Origin: Chitinophagaceae bacterium
GTDB taxonomy: Bacteria > Bacteroidota > Bacteroidia > Chitinophagales > Chitinophagaceae
DNA: 64,000 nucleotides
NCBI GenBank assembly: GCA_019638615.1
Contig: JAHBTL010000014.1
Span: 62,001 to 126,000, forward strand
Direction of reading: 5' to 3'
The translations under genes were made by a program, and so were the position numbers. Positions within the stretch are counted from its first letter, which is position 1, and every line of letters starts with the position of its first letter. The notes beneath the pieces were generated by a model, which was not told the DNA's origin, did not search any database, and saw only the letters and a list, made by a program, of their open reading frames with translations. This document shows, piece after piece, positions 42,870 to 50,914 of this stretch.

Positions 42870-43406
42870 TTACGCATTTTTGTCTTTGTCCATTACGGCA
42901 GCTATCCTGTCCAGCACTTTTAAAATATTCTTTGGAGGCATCAACCCGTAAAAGCGTAACAGCAGCCGGTAGTCCTTATCGAAATAAAGCCACAGCGGAT
43001 AGCTGACAAATCCTTTTTCATTCTTGCCGTAAACGGTTACAAAATCATTTACCTGGTAAGGGTTTTGAGGGTTTGGGTTCAGATAGTGCTTATGGTTAAA
43101 CACAATTGCCGAATCAGCTTCCGCCAATCCTTTTACAAAATAAAAAGCACTGTCCAGCTTTTGCCCCAACGCATTGTTTTTCTTAATCTGCGCTTCCTGC
43201 ATCAGGCAATACGTGCAGTATTTTGAACCGATATAAACAACTATATATTTCTTTTCCTCCGACATCTTTTTGTCCAGTTCGGCAAAATTCATTTGAGCGC
43301 TTGCTGTATGAACAGAAAACAACATCAGCAATAAAGTGACTGTGCAATGCCAACCGGTTTTTACCGGAGCCGGTTTTTTAGTTGTTGTTTTCTGTTTGCT
43401 ATACAT
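42870..43406 (-). CDS. thioredoxin-fold periplasmic protein
   Basis: 178 residues with a basic N-terminus and a signal-like helix (CTVTLLLMLFSVHTASAQ). The active-site motif is C64-T-Y-C67 (YIGSKYCTYCLMQE), followed by a thioredoxin fold ending FYGLMPPKNILKVLDRI with a cis-Pro-like SYPLWLYF. It may reduce disulfides in the periplasm. The receptor gene 11 bp upstream has a CNMC motif in its plug, which is a possible partner, but that is inference. Confidence 0.78.
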   Translation of the reverse strand: MYSKQKTTTKKPAPVKTGWHCTVTLLLMLFSVHTASAQMNFAELDKKMSEEKKYIVVYIGSKYCTYCLMQEAQIKKNNALGQKLDSAFYFVKGLAEADSAIVFNHKHYLNPNPQNPYQVNDFVTVYGKNEKGFVSYPLWLYFDKDYRLLLRFYGLMPPKNILKVLDRIAAVMDKDKNA

Positions 43407-43417
43407 GATGATGATTA

Positions 43418-45952
43418 TTAAAAGCTAAAGCGCAAACCGAGATAACCGGTACGGCCCTGCTGCGGTGTGTAATTATATTCCGTGTCAAATTGCAGCCCGC
43501 CATATTTATCAGGATTTGCCAGGTCGTTGAACGGGTCGGCGGTATTCACCAGCAGGTTTTTAGGAACATAATCGAAGATGTTCTTTACACCGGCATAGAG
43601 CTGCAAACCGTTTTTAAATTTATAGGTCAACTGCGTATGCACTTTGCAGAACCAGGGTGAGTATGGATCGCGGGGATCAGTCACTGTTCCGGTTACATTG
43701 CCATTACCATCATAAGTTTCCATTTCTCCCTGCACAGGCAGCAGCATCGGGCCGCGCCATTCTCCTGTTACATTCCAGGTAAGCTGTGGAATAAAATCGT
43801 AAGCGGCTGTAAATACGCCTGACCATTTGGGAGAAAATTCAAAATCTGATTTTACAATATCGTTACTTAGTTTATTGCCATCATCATCCCTTTCAAACTC
43901 AAACAATTCTGCCTGGGTATAAGATACGCCGGCAGTCAACCGAAAAGGGAAGCGAAAATTCAGGGCAATATCCAGCGATGCGCCAATGCTGCGGGCATAT
44001 TCATCACCGTCCACGTTATAGTACGTGAGTGTTCTGCTTACATCGTTCCTTACGGGGTAAATCTTATTGAAGAAATGCGTGTAATAGGCGCTTACATCAT
44101 AAGTCAGCCCAATACCCTCGGTAGCAACCCTGCCTTCATAATCCACTGTACCGCTTAATGATTTCTCCGGTTTTAATGCTTCTCCGAACTTCGCTTCATA
44201 TTGCCCGCTCAATGCCCTGTGATCTTCGCTGAAGATATTCACTACCCGGTAGCCTGTACCTACACTGGCGCGTAAAGTATTTTTTTCGTTAGGCGCATAT
44301 TTAAACGCAATGCGGGGAGAATGTACCGGGTTTTCATGGTCACCGGAAGCAGAGTGGGTAATATCATAATCAAAACGGTAGCCTAACAACAGGGTGGTTT
44401 TGTGGCTTAGCGTCCATAAATCCTGTATAAAGAAACCGGGCATTTGAGTAATAAAGGGGTCTTTGCCATTATCGGAAGCAATGGTATTGTCTTTAAACCA
44501 GATGTACCGGTAAGAGCCGCCTAATAACAAATCATGACTGCCCAATTTCTTATCCCAGAAGGCCTGTCCGAACAGGGTTTTCTGGTGCGCCATGAACAAT
44601 TCTGTACCATAAGCCGAGTTATGGTCGTGCTGGTTGTAAGAACCCTGTATGGTAATATTCTCTTTGATGGGTAACTCATATTTACCCACTGCTTCAAACC
44701 GGCTGGTATAAATAGATTCCTGGTACTTCATATTATCTGCCAGTGCAGCACCGGGATTTGCCTGTTGCACTTCATCCATCCATTGCTGTTTGTCTGCTGC
44801 ATTATCAAACCGGGGAACACGAAATCCCTTTGCATATTTTTGGTTGTAAATAGTATAGCCGTTGGGCAGTACATAATCGGCATTGTAGCCCGGAGAATTG
44901 GGATTGTCATCATATTGATTAAAATCTACAAATTTTCTGTCCGATTTGTTCCAGCCGAGTTCTCCGCCGTGACGGTCTTCATTATAATACCGTAAGGACA
45001 AACTGGCGGTCTTATCAAATTTTTGCTTAATGTCCCATTTGTTGAAAAACGATAATCTTTTTTGAAGGGTTTTATCCATATAGCCATCCTGATCCTGGTC
45101 TTTTGGCGTATTGAAATAGTATCCATCCACGTTGAACATAGTGGCTACCTTTTTGCTCAACCTGGCGCTGAACCCGGTATTGCCGGTCAGCTCCCCCCAG
45201 GTAGAAGCATTATAGTCCAGAAAGAACTTAGGCGCTGTGTTCGCCTTTTTGGTCATGATATTGATAACGCCGCCAATGGCTTCCGAGCCATACAACGAAG
45301 AAGCAGGGCCTTTCACCACTTCCACACGGTCTATAATGCTGTTGGGAATGCCGCTAACACCATATACAGTAGAAAGGGAACTGACAATGGGCATACCGTC
45401 AATCAGCACCATAGAATAAGGTCCGGGCATACCATTAATGCCAATGTCGGAGGTGTTGCACATATTGCAGTTCACCTGCGGGTTAATGCCGTTCACCATA
45501 TACAGCGCATCAAGTACATTGGATGTGGGGTTTCTCTGGAACAGCTTTGAGGAAATAATCGTAACCGGCACAGGGCTTTCGGACTTGCGCACTTCTTTCA
45601 GTGTTCCGGTAACCACTACTTCGTCTAATGAAGAAGCGCCCGATGTTTTCAGGCTTATATCCTGTGTTAAGGAAGATTGATCACCTATTTTTACCATTAA
45701 AGTATAGGTATCAAAGCCTATGGCGCTTATGCGTAATTGCCAGTTGCCGGCAGCAATCCCTTTCAGCAGGTATTTTCCCTGACCGTCGGTCGTAGTACCC
45801 ATATTCAGCCTGGGAATGGTAACGGTTGCGGCTTCAACTGCCTTTCCGTTTTCGTCATGAACAAGTCCTGTAATTTGCCCGGTTTGCGCCAGAGCAAACA
45901 GTCCTGAAAGAATTAAGCACGCTGTTAGCATGGCCTTTTTTAGTTGTGTCAT
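43418..45952 (-). CDS. TonB-dependent receptor with a plug CxxC motif
   Basis: 844 residues: signal peptide (GLFALAQ), carboxypeptidase-like domain (about 27-105), plug with EVVVTGTLKEVRKSESPVPV, NGINPQVNC162NMC165NTSDIG, YSMVLIDGMPIV and ERVEVVKGPASSLYGSEAIG, and barrel ending RTGYLGLRFSF. The CxxC before the conserved Gly-rich plug motif is characteristic of a receptor subfamily and could bind a metal. The promoter has a DtxR-type box in its spacer, so a metal substrate is likely; which one is unknown. Operon: His-rich protein upstream, thioredoxin, TPR and HAD downstream. Confidence 0.84.
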   Translation of the reverse strand: MTQLKKAMLTACLILSGLFALAQTGQITGLVHDENGKAVEAATVTIPRLNMGTTTDGQGKYLLKGIAAGNWQLRISAIGFDTYTLMVKIGDQSSLTQDISLKTSGASSLDEVVVTGTLKEVRKSESPVPVTIISSKLFQRNPTSNVLDALYMVNGINPQVNCNMCNTSDIGINGMPGPYSMVLIDGMPIVSSLSTVYGVSGIPNSIIDRVEVVKGPASSLYGSEAIGGVINIMTKKANTAPKFFLDYNASTWGELTGNTGFSARLSKKVATMFNVDGYYFNTPKDQDQDGYMDKTLQKRLSFFNKWDIKQKFDKTASLSLRYYNEDRHGGELGWNKSDRKFVDFNQYDDNPNSPGYNADYVLPNGYTIYNQKYAKGFRVPRFDNAADKQQWMDEVQQANPGAALADNMKYQESIYTSRFEAVGKYELPIKENITIQGSYNQHDHNSAYGTELFMAHQKTLFGQAFWDKKLGSHDLLLGGSYRYIWFKDNTIASDNGKDPFITQMPGFFIQDLWTLSHKTTLLLGYRFDYDITHSASGDHENPVHSPRIAFKYAPNEKNTLRASVGTGYRVVNIFSEDHRALSGQYEAKFGEALKPEKSLSGTVDYEGRVATEGIGLTYDVSAYYTHFFNKIYPVRNDVSRTLTYYNVDGDEYARSIGASLDIALNFRFPFRLTAGVSYTQAELFEFERDDDGNKLSNDIVKSDFEFSPKWSGVFTAAYDFIPQLTWNVTGEWRGPMLLPVQGEMETYDGNGNVTGTVTDPRDPYSPWFCKVHTQLTYKFKNGLQLYAGVKNIFDYVPKNLLVNTADPFNDLANPDKYGGLQFDTEYNYTPQQGRTGYLGLRFSF

Positions 45953-45993
45953 TATTTTAATTTTTATATCGGAAATGCTGTTGTTATACGATG

Positions 45994-46024
45994 CAAATAT
46001 CGTTAGTTAGAATATTCTAACAAA
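45994..46024 (-). promoter_or_regulatory. receptor promoter with DtxR-type operator in the spacer
   Basis: On the minus strand TTTG (46024-46021), exactly 19 bases, then GATATTTG (46001-45994). GTTAGAAT-ATTCTAAC (46006-46021), a perfect 16-bp palindrome, fills the spacer. This geometry predicts repression by a dimeric metalloregulator such as the DtxR-family product of 46809. Confidence 0.7.
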
Positions 46025-46145
46025 ATATTTATACTATTCTTTTTACAGTAGGCAACGCATCTCATTGCTGATGATGCGTAATGCTTATATATTATTGTCA
46101 GAGCGGCAATACGTTTTCTGTATGCTGTGTGTAAGGCTACAATAA

Positions 46146-46529
46146 TTACAGTAAAATGCGTACAGCCTGTTCTGCAATATCAATAGCTCGTAACGGAGGA
46201 CCCCGAACGGTCGTAGCCATTAAATATAGCAGGTGAGGCCGGCCTGTATTTTCCGGCACAGGTATAAACCCTGTTAATACCGGAGTGAACAGGGGAAGGC
46301 AGTATAAGGTAGTGTGGAGATAAGTACAATAATATACGGCATTAAGCATTTCCGTTTCGGAAGCGCTATGGTGATGCTTTTTTCCCCTTTTTTCGCGGGC
46401 AATATCATAGGGATGTACATGCATGACAACCCGCCCGTCTGCGGTAACATGCCCGTGTATGAAGACAATGTTGCTGATATACATTGCTGTATACAAAACA
46501 CAAAAAATGGAAGCAACTGCTTTTCTCAT
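46146..46529 (-). CDS. His-rich periplasmic or membrane-anchored protein, possible metal binder
   Basis: 127 residues from ATG 46529, chosen because it starts the signal-like helix (RKAVASIFCVLYTAMYISNI). A cluster of histidines follows: FIHGHV, VVMHVHPYDIA and GKKHHHSASE, the pattern of small Bacteroidota proteins with HxHPY motifs often found beside metal receptors. A hydrophobic C-terminal region with TYLHTTLYCLPLF follows. Probably binds a transition metal. It precedes the receptor gene at 45952 in the same direction, with a DtxR-box promoter between them. Confidence 0.65.
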   Translation of the reverse strand: MRKAVASIFCVLYTAMYISNIVFIHGHVTADGRVVMHVHPYDIAREKRGKKHHHSASETEMLNAVYYCTYLHTTLYCLPLFTPVLTGFIPVPENTGRPHLLYLMATTVRGPPLRAIDIAEQAVRILL

Positions 46530-46728
46530 ATCTTTTCCATTTTGCAATGCATAATCAACAGATCTTTTTTTAAGTATGATTTTGGATGAACCGCAAATAT
46601 TACCAAACAAACATATATGCAACTGTGTTGCAAAAATATAAAATCCGGCAGGCTCCGCAAACATTTTTAAAATGCTTTTATTCTTATTACCTAAAACAAA
46701 GCGTTTTTTTTATTTAGAGATGCAACTA

Positions 46729-46744
46729 ATTAGACTGTTCTAAT
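46729..46744. promoter_or_regulatory. candidate DtxR operator between the His-rich gene and the regulator
   Basis: ATTAGACTGTTCTAAT is an inverted repeat (ATTAGA..TCTAAT), the fourth of its kind in 8 kb. It lies in the divergent region between the His-rich gene and the DtxR-type gene, so either or both may be controlled. Confidence 0.6.
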
Positions 46745-46771
46745 AAAATCATTTATCAAATTTCCCTTCCT

Positions 46772-46804
46772 CTTAGCATAAGCTAAGTCTAAATCGTAAT
46801 TTTG
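46772..46804 (+). promoter_or_regulatory. promoter of the DtxR-type regulator
   Basis: TAATTTTG (46797-46804) is a perfect -7 match, and the start codon follows after 4 bases, so the transcript is probably leaderless. CTTAGC-ATAA-GCTAAG (46772-46787), an inverted repeat of a different sequence, sits in the spacer and may be an autoregulatory site. Confidence 0.5.
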
Positions 46805-46808
46805 CGGC

Positions 46809-47471
46809 ATGAACACGCATACAGAAGAAAACTACCTGAAGGCTATTTATAACCTTTCTGCCGTAAAAGGCGAGGCTAATGTGAATGAGCTAAGCAGGCA
46901 TCTGGAGATAAAAATGCCTACGGTAAACAGCATGATGAAAAGACTGGCGGATAAAAAACTGATTGTTTATGAGAGCTATAAACCGGTGCGGCTTACTACT
47001 AAAGGAGAAAAGGAGGCGGCATTGATTATCCGCAAACACCGGTTGACGGAAATGTTCCTGGTAGAAAAAATGGGCTTCGGATGGGATGAGGTGCATGGAA
47101 TAGCTGAACAAATTGAGCACGTACAGTCGTCAGATTTCTTTGCAAAAATGGATGAACTGTTAGGGTTTCCAAAAATTGATCCGCATGGGTCGCCAATTCC
47201 CGACAAAAATGGCAAAATGGAATGGACGGAGTATCATAAGCTGAATGAGTGCAAGACAGGGGATATTGTGATCTTTAAAGCAGTTACACACTCGTCGGAT
47301 GATTTCCTCAAATTGCTGAATGTCCGTGAACTGCAACTCGGAACAATTATTAAAATAAAGTCAGTAGAAGCATTTGATGGTACAATGACGATTGAATACA
47401 ACAAACGAAAACCGGAAATGCTCAGCCATCTTGTTTGCGACAGGATATTGGTGGCAAATAGAAAGAAATAA
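46809..47471 (+). CDS. DtxR/MntR-family metal-dependent regulator
   Basis: 220 residues. N-terminal winged helix (NYLKAIYNLSAVKGEANVNE, KMPTVNSMMKRLADKKLI), then the metal-binding helices: H77, E100, E103 and H104 align by eye with MntR H77, E99, E102 and H103. Asn8 occupies the position of MntR Asp8/DtxR Met10. A FeoA/SH3-like domain (about 150-220) is present, as in DtxR/IdeR. It probably senses Fe2+ or Mn2+ and represses the nearby uptake genes through the ATTAGA..TCTAAT palindromes. The metal cannot be decided from sequence. Confidence 0.88.
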   Translation: MNTHTEENYLKAIYNLSAVKGEANVNELSRHLEIKMPTVNSMMKRLADKKLIVYESYKPVRLTTKGEKEAALIIRKHRLTEMFLVEKMGFGWDEVHGIAEQIEHVQSSDFFAKMDELLGFPKIDPHGSPIPDKNGKMEWTEYHKLNECKTGDIVIFKAVTHSSDDFLKLLNVRELQLGTIIKIKSVEAFDGTMTIEYNKRKPEMLSHLVCDRILVANRKK

Positions 47472-47479
47472 ACAACTAA

Positions 47480-47504
47480 ATCCATAGTGAAATATGGATC
47501 TTTC
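47480..47504 (+). terminator. possible terminator of the regulator gene
   Basis: ATCCATA (47480-47486) pairs with TATGGAT (47493-47499), followed by CTTTC. The stem is short and AT-rich, so the call is weak. Confidence 0.35.
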
Positions 47505-47662
47505 ATATTAGCCCTTTACGTTTTGTTGCTGGCAGTAACAGCAGACTTTACAGGAGATACCTGTTCACAAACTACTATAGAGGAGCTGTTCAGATAGCAG
47601 ACCCGGACATTCCTTTCCGGTAGTTAACTTATCTGAACATATATTTTTGTACTAACAGGTTT

Positions 47663-48010
47663 TTATTTTTTCCCGCTTTTTTTCTTCGGGGCCGTTTTTT
47701 TAGCAGGTAATTTTTTTGCTACTTTGGGCACTGCCTTTTTTGTAACAGCACTGGCTTTCCCGGCAACTTTTGTAACCTTCTTTGCAGCTTTCTTTGTGGC
47801 TGGTTTTGCTTTTTTAGCAGGTTTTGCTTTCCCCGAAATCTTTTTTGCGATGGCTTCTTTTACTCCCGTAAGTTTTTCTGCAACGGTTTCTGTAACTGCT
47901 GTTGCCCCGGCAACAATATCAGTTTTCAGTTCTGAGGCGGCTTCGCTTATCTTCTCAAATAGTGTAGGCTGATCCTGAGTGGTTGAGGTCTTTTGTTTTT
48001 TTGATGGCAT
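47663..48010 (-). CDS. histone H1-like Lys/Ala-rich DNA-binding protein
   Basis: 115 residues. An N-terminal helical part (LFEKISEAASELKTDIVAGA, TETVAEKLTGVKEAIAKKI) is followed by a low-complexity tail of KPAKKAKPATKKAAKK-type repeats ending KKTAPKKKSGKK. It resembles bacterial H1-like proteins that bind DNA non-specifically. Target and timing of expression are unknown. Last gene of a minus-strand group including the methyltransferase. Confidence 0.72.
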   Translation of the reverse strand: MPSKKQKTSTTQDQPTLFEKISEAASELKTDIVAGATAVTETVAEKLTGVKEAIAKKISGKAKPAKKAKPATKKAAKKVTKVAGKASAVTKKAVPKVAKKLPAKKTAPKKKSGKK

Positions 48011-48031
48011 ATGTGTTAAGTTTATGTAAAG

Positions 48032-48178
48032 TTAGTATTCCCGATAATATGTTGCTATATCGTAAGCCTTCATTATCAAATGCCAGGATTTTTTATAGTA
48101 GCTTTCCGGCTTCGCCAATACGGCTTCCGCTTTCAGGTCGTTCTGCACTTCAAATAAATCTGGTGTTACTTTTGGCAT
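48032..48178 (-). CDS. 48-aa protein, unidentified
   Basis: ATG at 48178 to TAA at 48032-48034, too short for ordinary ORF calling. The sequence PKVTPDLFEVQNDLKAEAVL then AKPESYYKKSWHLIMKAYDI and ATYYREY is balanced, helical and rich in Tyr/Lys, with no long hydrophobic stretch. It lies between the membrane-protein gene (46 bp upstream) and the histone-like gene (21 bp downstream), all on the minus strand. I do not recognise it. Confidence 0.5.
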   Translation of the reverse strand: MPKVTPDLFEVQNDLKAEAVLAKPESYYKKSWHLIMKAYDIATYYREY

Positions 48179-48224
48179 TTCCCGGGTTTTTAATTTATTG
48201 TTGTTTTCAGCCGCTCATTTGATG

Positions 48225-48605
48225 CTAATTCATAAAAACGGGCAAAGCAAATAAAACCGTTCCGATAATAAAAATAACGGTCAAAATGCGAATTATGTAA
48301 TGATTTGATTTGAGAAAAATGAATTGCTGAATGGCGCGTATCAGCCAAAATAGGGAACAGCCTAATAAAAATGCATTCCCTAATTTTGTATTCAGTAATT
48401 CTGCCGGAAATGCAAAACAGACAAACGCGGTAAACAGAAAGTAATAAATGATTTGAACATTCAGGATTTGCATAATTCCCTTGTTGGCAAAAACCAATTT
48501 CTTCAAATCGTCATTCCACTTAAATATTTTCCAGAATCCAATATGGAATAAAGCAAATGCTAAACTGTAAACCCCACACATGTAAATTATAAAAATCATT
48601 TTCAT
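48225..48605 (-). CDS. small membrane protein
   Basis: 126 residues from ATG 48605, which overlaps the stop codon of the methyltransferase gene as ATGA, indicating translational coupling. Four membrane helices (FIIYMCGVYSLAFALFHIGF; ILNVQIIYYFLFTAFVCFAF; LGNAFLLGCSLFWLIRAIQQ; IIRILTVIFIIGTVLFALPV) with a cytosolic IFKWNDDLKKLVFANKGIM loop. Family not recognised with certainty. Confidence 0.72.
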   Translation of the reverse strand: MKMIFIIYMCGVYSLAFALFHIGFWKIFKWNDDLKKLVFANKGIMQILNVQIIYYFLFTAFVCFAFPAELLNTKLGNAFLLGCSLFWLIRAIQQFIFLKSNHYIIRILTVIFIIGTVLFALPVFMN

Positions 48606-49270
48606 TTCTTTTTTGTGAGCCAACCCATATATATTGACGATTGAAAAAAGCGAAGTGGCGCTTCAAATCCCGCTTCTGTGCATAATTCGGAAAGCCTTTG
48701 TTCCGAAACAGGAAAAAGCTCATTTTCTATCCTGTTCAGGCGATTGCTGATTTGTTCTTCGTCTAAGTCATCAGGCAAAAGAAGTTTGAGTATTTTTAAA
48801 TTTTGCCTGATTTGATTTTTATCACCGGTTATGTCTAATAATACGAATGTAGCTCCCGGAACTAATCTTGCTGCTATATCTTTGAGCAGGCTTAGTTTAT
48901 CGCCGTTATCGCTAAGGAAATGCAGTACCAGCAAAAGCGTTGCCGCACCGTATTTTTTACCGGGGTCAAGATCAGCTACCACACCTTCCATCAGTGTTAT
49001 GCTGTTATATGTTTGAAGTTTTTCTCTTGCCTGTTTAATCATTTCAGGCGAAGGGTCAATGCCTGTGATTTTCCAATGTTCGGGCGCATGGGCAAATCGT
49101 TCTATTTCGTTTCCTGTTCCGCAACCTGCTATCAACAGATCTTTGTATTCAGTTTCACTGAGTAATTTGGGTAACAGTTCTAAAAAATAATGATAGCCTG
49201 GTATCCATGTTTTCACAAACTGATTATAACCTGTCGCTCTTTCATTTTCAAATATTTCTATTTTGTTCAT
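48602..49270 (-). CDS. class I SAM-dependent methyltransferase
   Basis: 222 residues with SAM motif I LLIAGCGTGNEIERFA (about 46-61), motif II-like ITGIDPSPEMIKQAREKL, and AATLLLVLHFLSDNGDKLSL as motif IV. A C-terminal ELFPVSEQRLSELCTEAGFE...SSIYMGWLTKK is shared with the deleted copy at 16552. The substrate is unknown; relatives are annotated as small-molecule methyltransferases. It is coupled to the downstream membrane-protein gene by a 4-bp overlap. Confidence 0.85.
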   Translation of the reverse strand: MNKIEIFENERATGYNQFVKTWIPGYHYFLELLPKLLSETEYKDLLIAGCGTGNEIERFAHAPEHWKITGIDPSPEMIKQAREKLQTYNSITLMEGVVADLDPGKKYGAATLLLVLHFLSDNGDKLSLLKDIAARLVPGATFVLLDITGDKNQIRQNLKILKLLLPDDLDEEQISNRLNRIENELFPVSEQRLSELCTEAGFEAPLRFFQSSIYMGWLTKKK

Positions 49271-49406
49271 TTCGTAAGGAGTATTGTTTACCGTTTATGA
49301 TATTCAATTTATTTCACCAACAACCGTTACCTTTTGTTGTCCGTGTTAAAAAAAAGATTAATAATAAAAATGTAATATGGAAATCATTGCCGGTGCCGCA
49401 ATGCTT

Positions 49407-50354
49407 CTATAGCCCTCTGATCTTTAGTGGAGAAATACCGTTGAATTTTTTAAAGGCAGTGCTAAAATTAGACATATTCTGATAGCCAAGCAAATTGCCG
49501 ATTTGCTGTATAGAAAGATCGGTGTTTAACAAATATCTCCTGGCTTCATTCATTCGTATTTGCTGCAGGTATCCGAATATCGTGTTGCCAAATACCTCTT
49601 TAAATCCTTCTTTTAATTTTGTTTGATTGATGCCCACCTGTTTGGCCAGCTCCAGGATAGTTAAAGGATTTTCCAGGTTTTCTTTGATAAGGTAGGCTGC
49701 ATGGTGAATTTTGTCACGGTCAGACCTGTTCAACCTGATACGGGGCTTGTTATTGATGCCTTCGTATAGCAGCGCTATTAATTCATATACTTTCGATTCT
49801 AAATAGATCCTGCGAGTAAGCCCTTCAAATGTACAGTTCCGGATATCGCGGATCGTTCTTATTATATCGCCATATATAGCTACGCCACCGTTTGTCAGAA
49901 CGCTGCTCTTCCCTAAGTGGATCTTATTAATGAATGTGTCCATCAAATCAGACTCTCCCGCATATTTATTCAGCAACGCCAGTGGAATATGTACATCAAA
50001 GGTCTGATACGTTGTATTCTTGTGAAACTGTATATCAGCATGGTTATCCTCGGCAGACAGGAAGGAAATATTCCCCGACGATGCTTTGGTAATATGGCGT
50101 TTGGACTGGTTTGTAAAATGAATATCAGCATCAGACAGGTTAAGCTGAATTTCCAGCAACGATTCTTCACCCTTACCAAAAAGACTGATATCATCCGTCA
50201 TTGTGTACTTTGACTGAAGTATGAACATTCCTTCCCTCAGATGCTGCTGCTCAAAGCTGATATCTCCTTTTGGCGTTCTGAAAAGCGTTTTGTTTTCATC
50301 CTCAGATGGAGAAAGGAAATCATCAAAATCAGTTGCTAATAATTTATACCCCAT
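49407..50354 (-). CDS. AraC-family regulator, PchR/YbtA-like
   Basis: 315 residues from ATG 50354, chosen because the 24 upstream codons in frame (YEYWNIYYEYGSVYYEFGS) merely translate the promoter repeats. DNA-binding end: LTILELAKQVGINQTKLKEGF, KEVFGNTIFGYLQQIRMNEA and IQQIGNLLGYQNMSNFSTAF. It is divergent from the XusA-like receptor at 50915, although a 300-bp repeat element lies between them. Probably the regulator of the 50915-55350 operon. Confidence 0.86.
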   Translation of the reverse strand: MGYKLLATDFDDFLSPSEDENKTLFRTPKGDISFEQQHLREGMFILQSKYTMTDDISLFGKGEESLLEIQLNLSDADIHFTNQSKRHITKASSGNISFLSAEDNHADIQFHKNTTYQTFDVHIPLALLNKYAGESDLMDTFINKIHLGKSSVLTNGGVAIYGDIIRTIRDIRNCTFEGLTRRIYLESKVYELIALLYEGINNKPRIRLNRSDRDKIHHAAYLIKENLENPLTILELAKQVGINQTKLKEGFKEVFGNTIFGYLQQIRMNEARRYLLNTDLSIQQIGNLLGYQNMSNFSTAFKKFNGISPLKIRGL

Positions 50355-50361
50355 AACAATG

Positions 50362-50407
50362 CTTCCAAATTCATAATAAACACTTCCGTATTCATAATAA
50401 ATGTTCC
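50362..50407. promoter_or_regulatory. three CTTCC-ATTC repeats, candidate AraC operator
   Basis: CTTCC(A/G)(A/T)ATTCATAATAAA occurs at 50362 and 50383 (21 bp apart), with a third, weaker unit (GTTCCAATATTCGTAA) about 20 bp further on. ACTTCC(G/T)TAT(T/G)C(A/G)T is shared with the repeats upstream of the two ABC genes. Confidence 0.55.
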
Positions 50408-50525
50408 AATATTCGTAAGTAACCACCAGGCTTGTTCAACAACTTTGCCGGCTCAAAGCGACATGAAATTTTCAGGCCAAAAATACGCAAAAAAAGTACC
50501 GATCTGCGGAAGCTGACATATAGAG

Positions 50526-50837
50526 GGTGTATTTCAAATTTTCGCTTCATACACGGTATTTCGGTCGGTGAGACACCATGTCCGTCAATTTAAGAAATCT
50601 ACCCCGAATGGGGTTTAATCTGAATAACCATCGGTGCAATCGGTGGTATATTGGCGCATTTCATATTGAACCCCTACGGGGTTCACAAAAAAATCGGCAT
50701 TTGTCCCCCAACTTTGTTGAGGGCTATTCAAATTCAAGCCCTCCGGGCTTAAGTTGACGGCTATGGTGAGACACAGACCGCTAGCGGGGTCTACAGGTGG
50801 GTGTCACCACCCACCTGCGAAAATTGAAATACACCCC
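50526..50837. repeat. composite palindromic REP element A
   Basis: The outer arms GGGTGTATTTCAAATTTTCG (from about 50526) and CGAAAATTGAAATACACCC (to about 50837) are inverted, with a one-base difference. Nested inside are CCGTCAATTTAAG/CTTAAGTTGACGG arms and three short hairpins (ACCCCGAATGGGGT, GAACCCCTACGGGGTTC, AAGCCCTCCGGGCTT). The CCCCCAACTTTGTTGAGGGC core is shared with the elements at 55.5-57.0 kb. It has no coding capacity and could be moved in trans by a RAYT. Confidence 0.7.
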
Positions 50838-50914
50838 ATATAAATAACCCTTCCGGCCAGTGCCGGTAGGCCGACGATCAATTAGCAATTTAATATATAT
50901 AAACAGAAAGACCG

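Noticed and set aside
45062-45550. 162-codon frame antisense to the receptor plug
   Set aside because: Histidine/isoleucine-rich antisense shadow of a conserved receptor region.
50362-50426. N-terminal extension of the AraC gene reading YEYWNIYYEYGSVYYEFGS
   Set aside because: The repeated peptide is just the translation of the 21-bp promoter repeats; ATG 50354 is a better start.
50526-50837. CRISPR array
   Set aside because: The repeats are inverted and nested, not regularly spaced direct repeats, and no cas genes are near.
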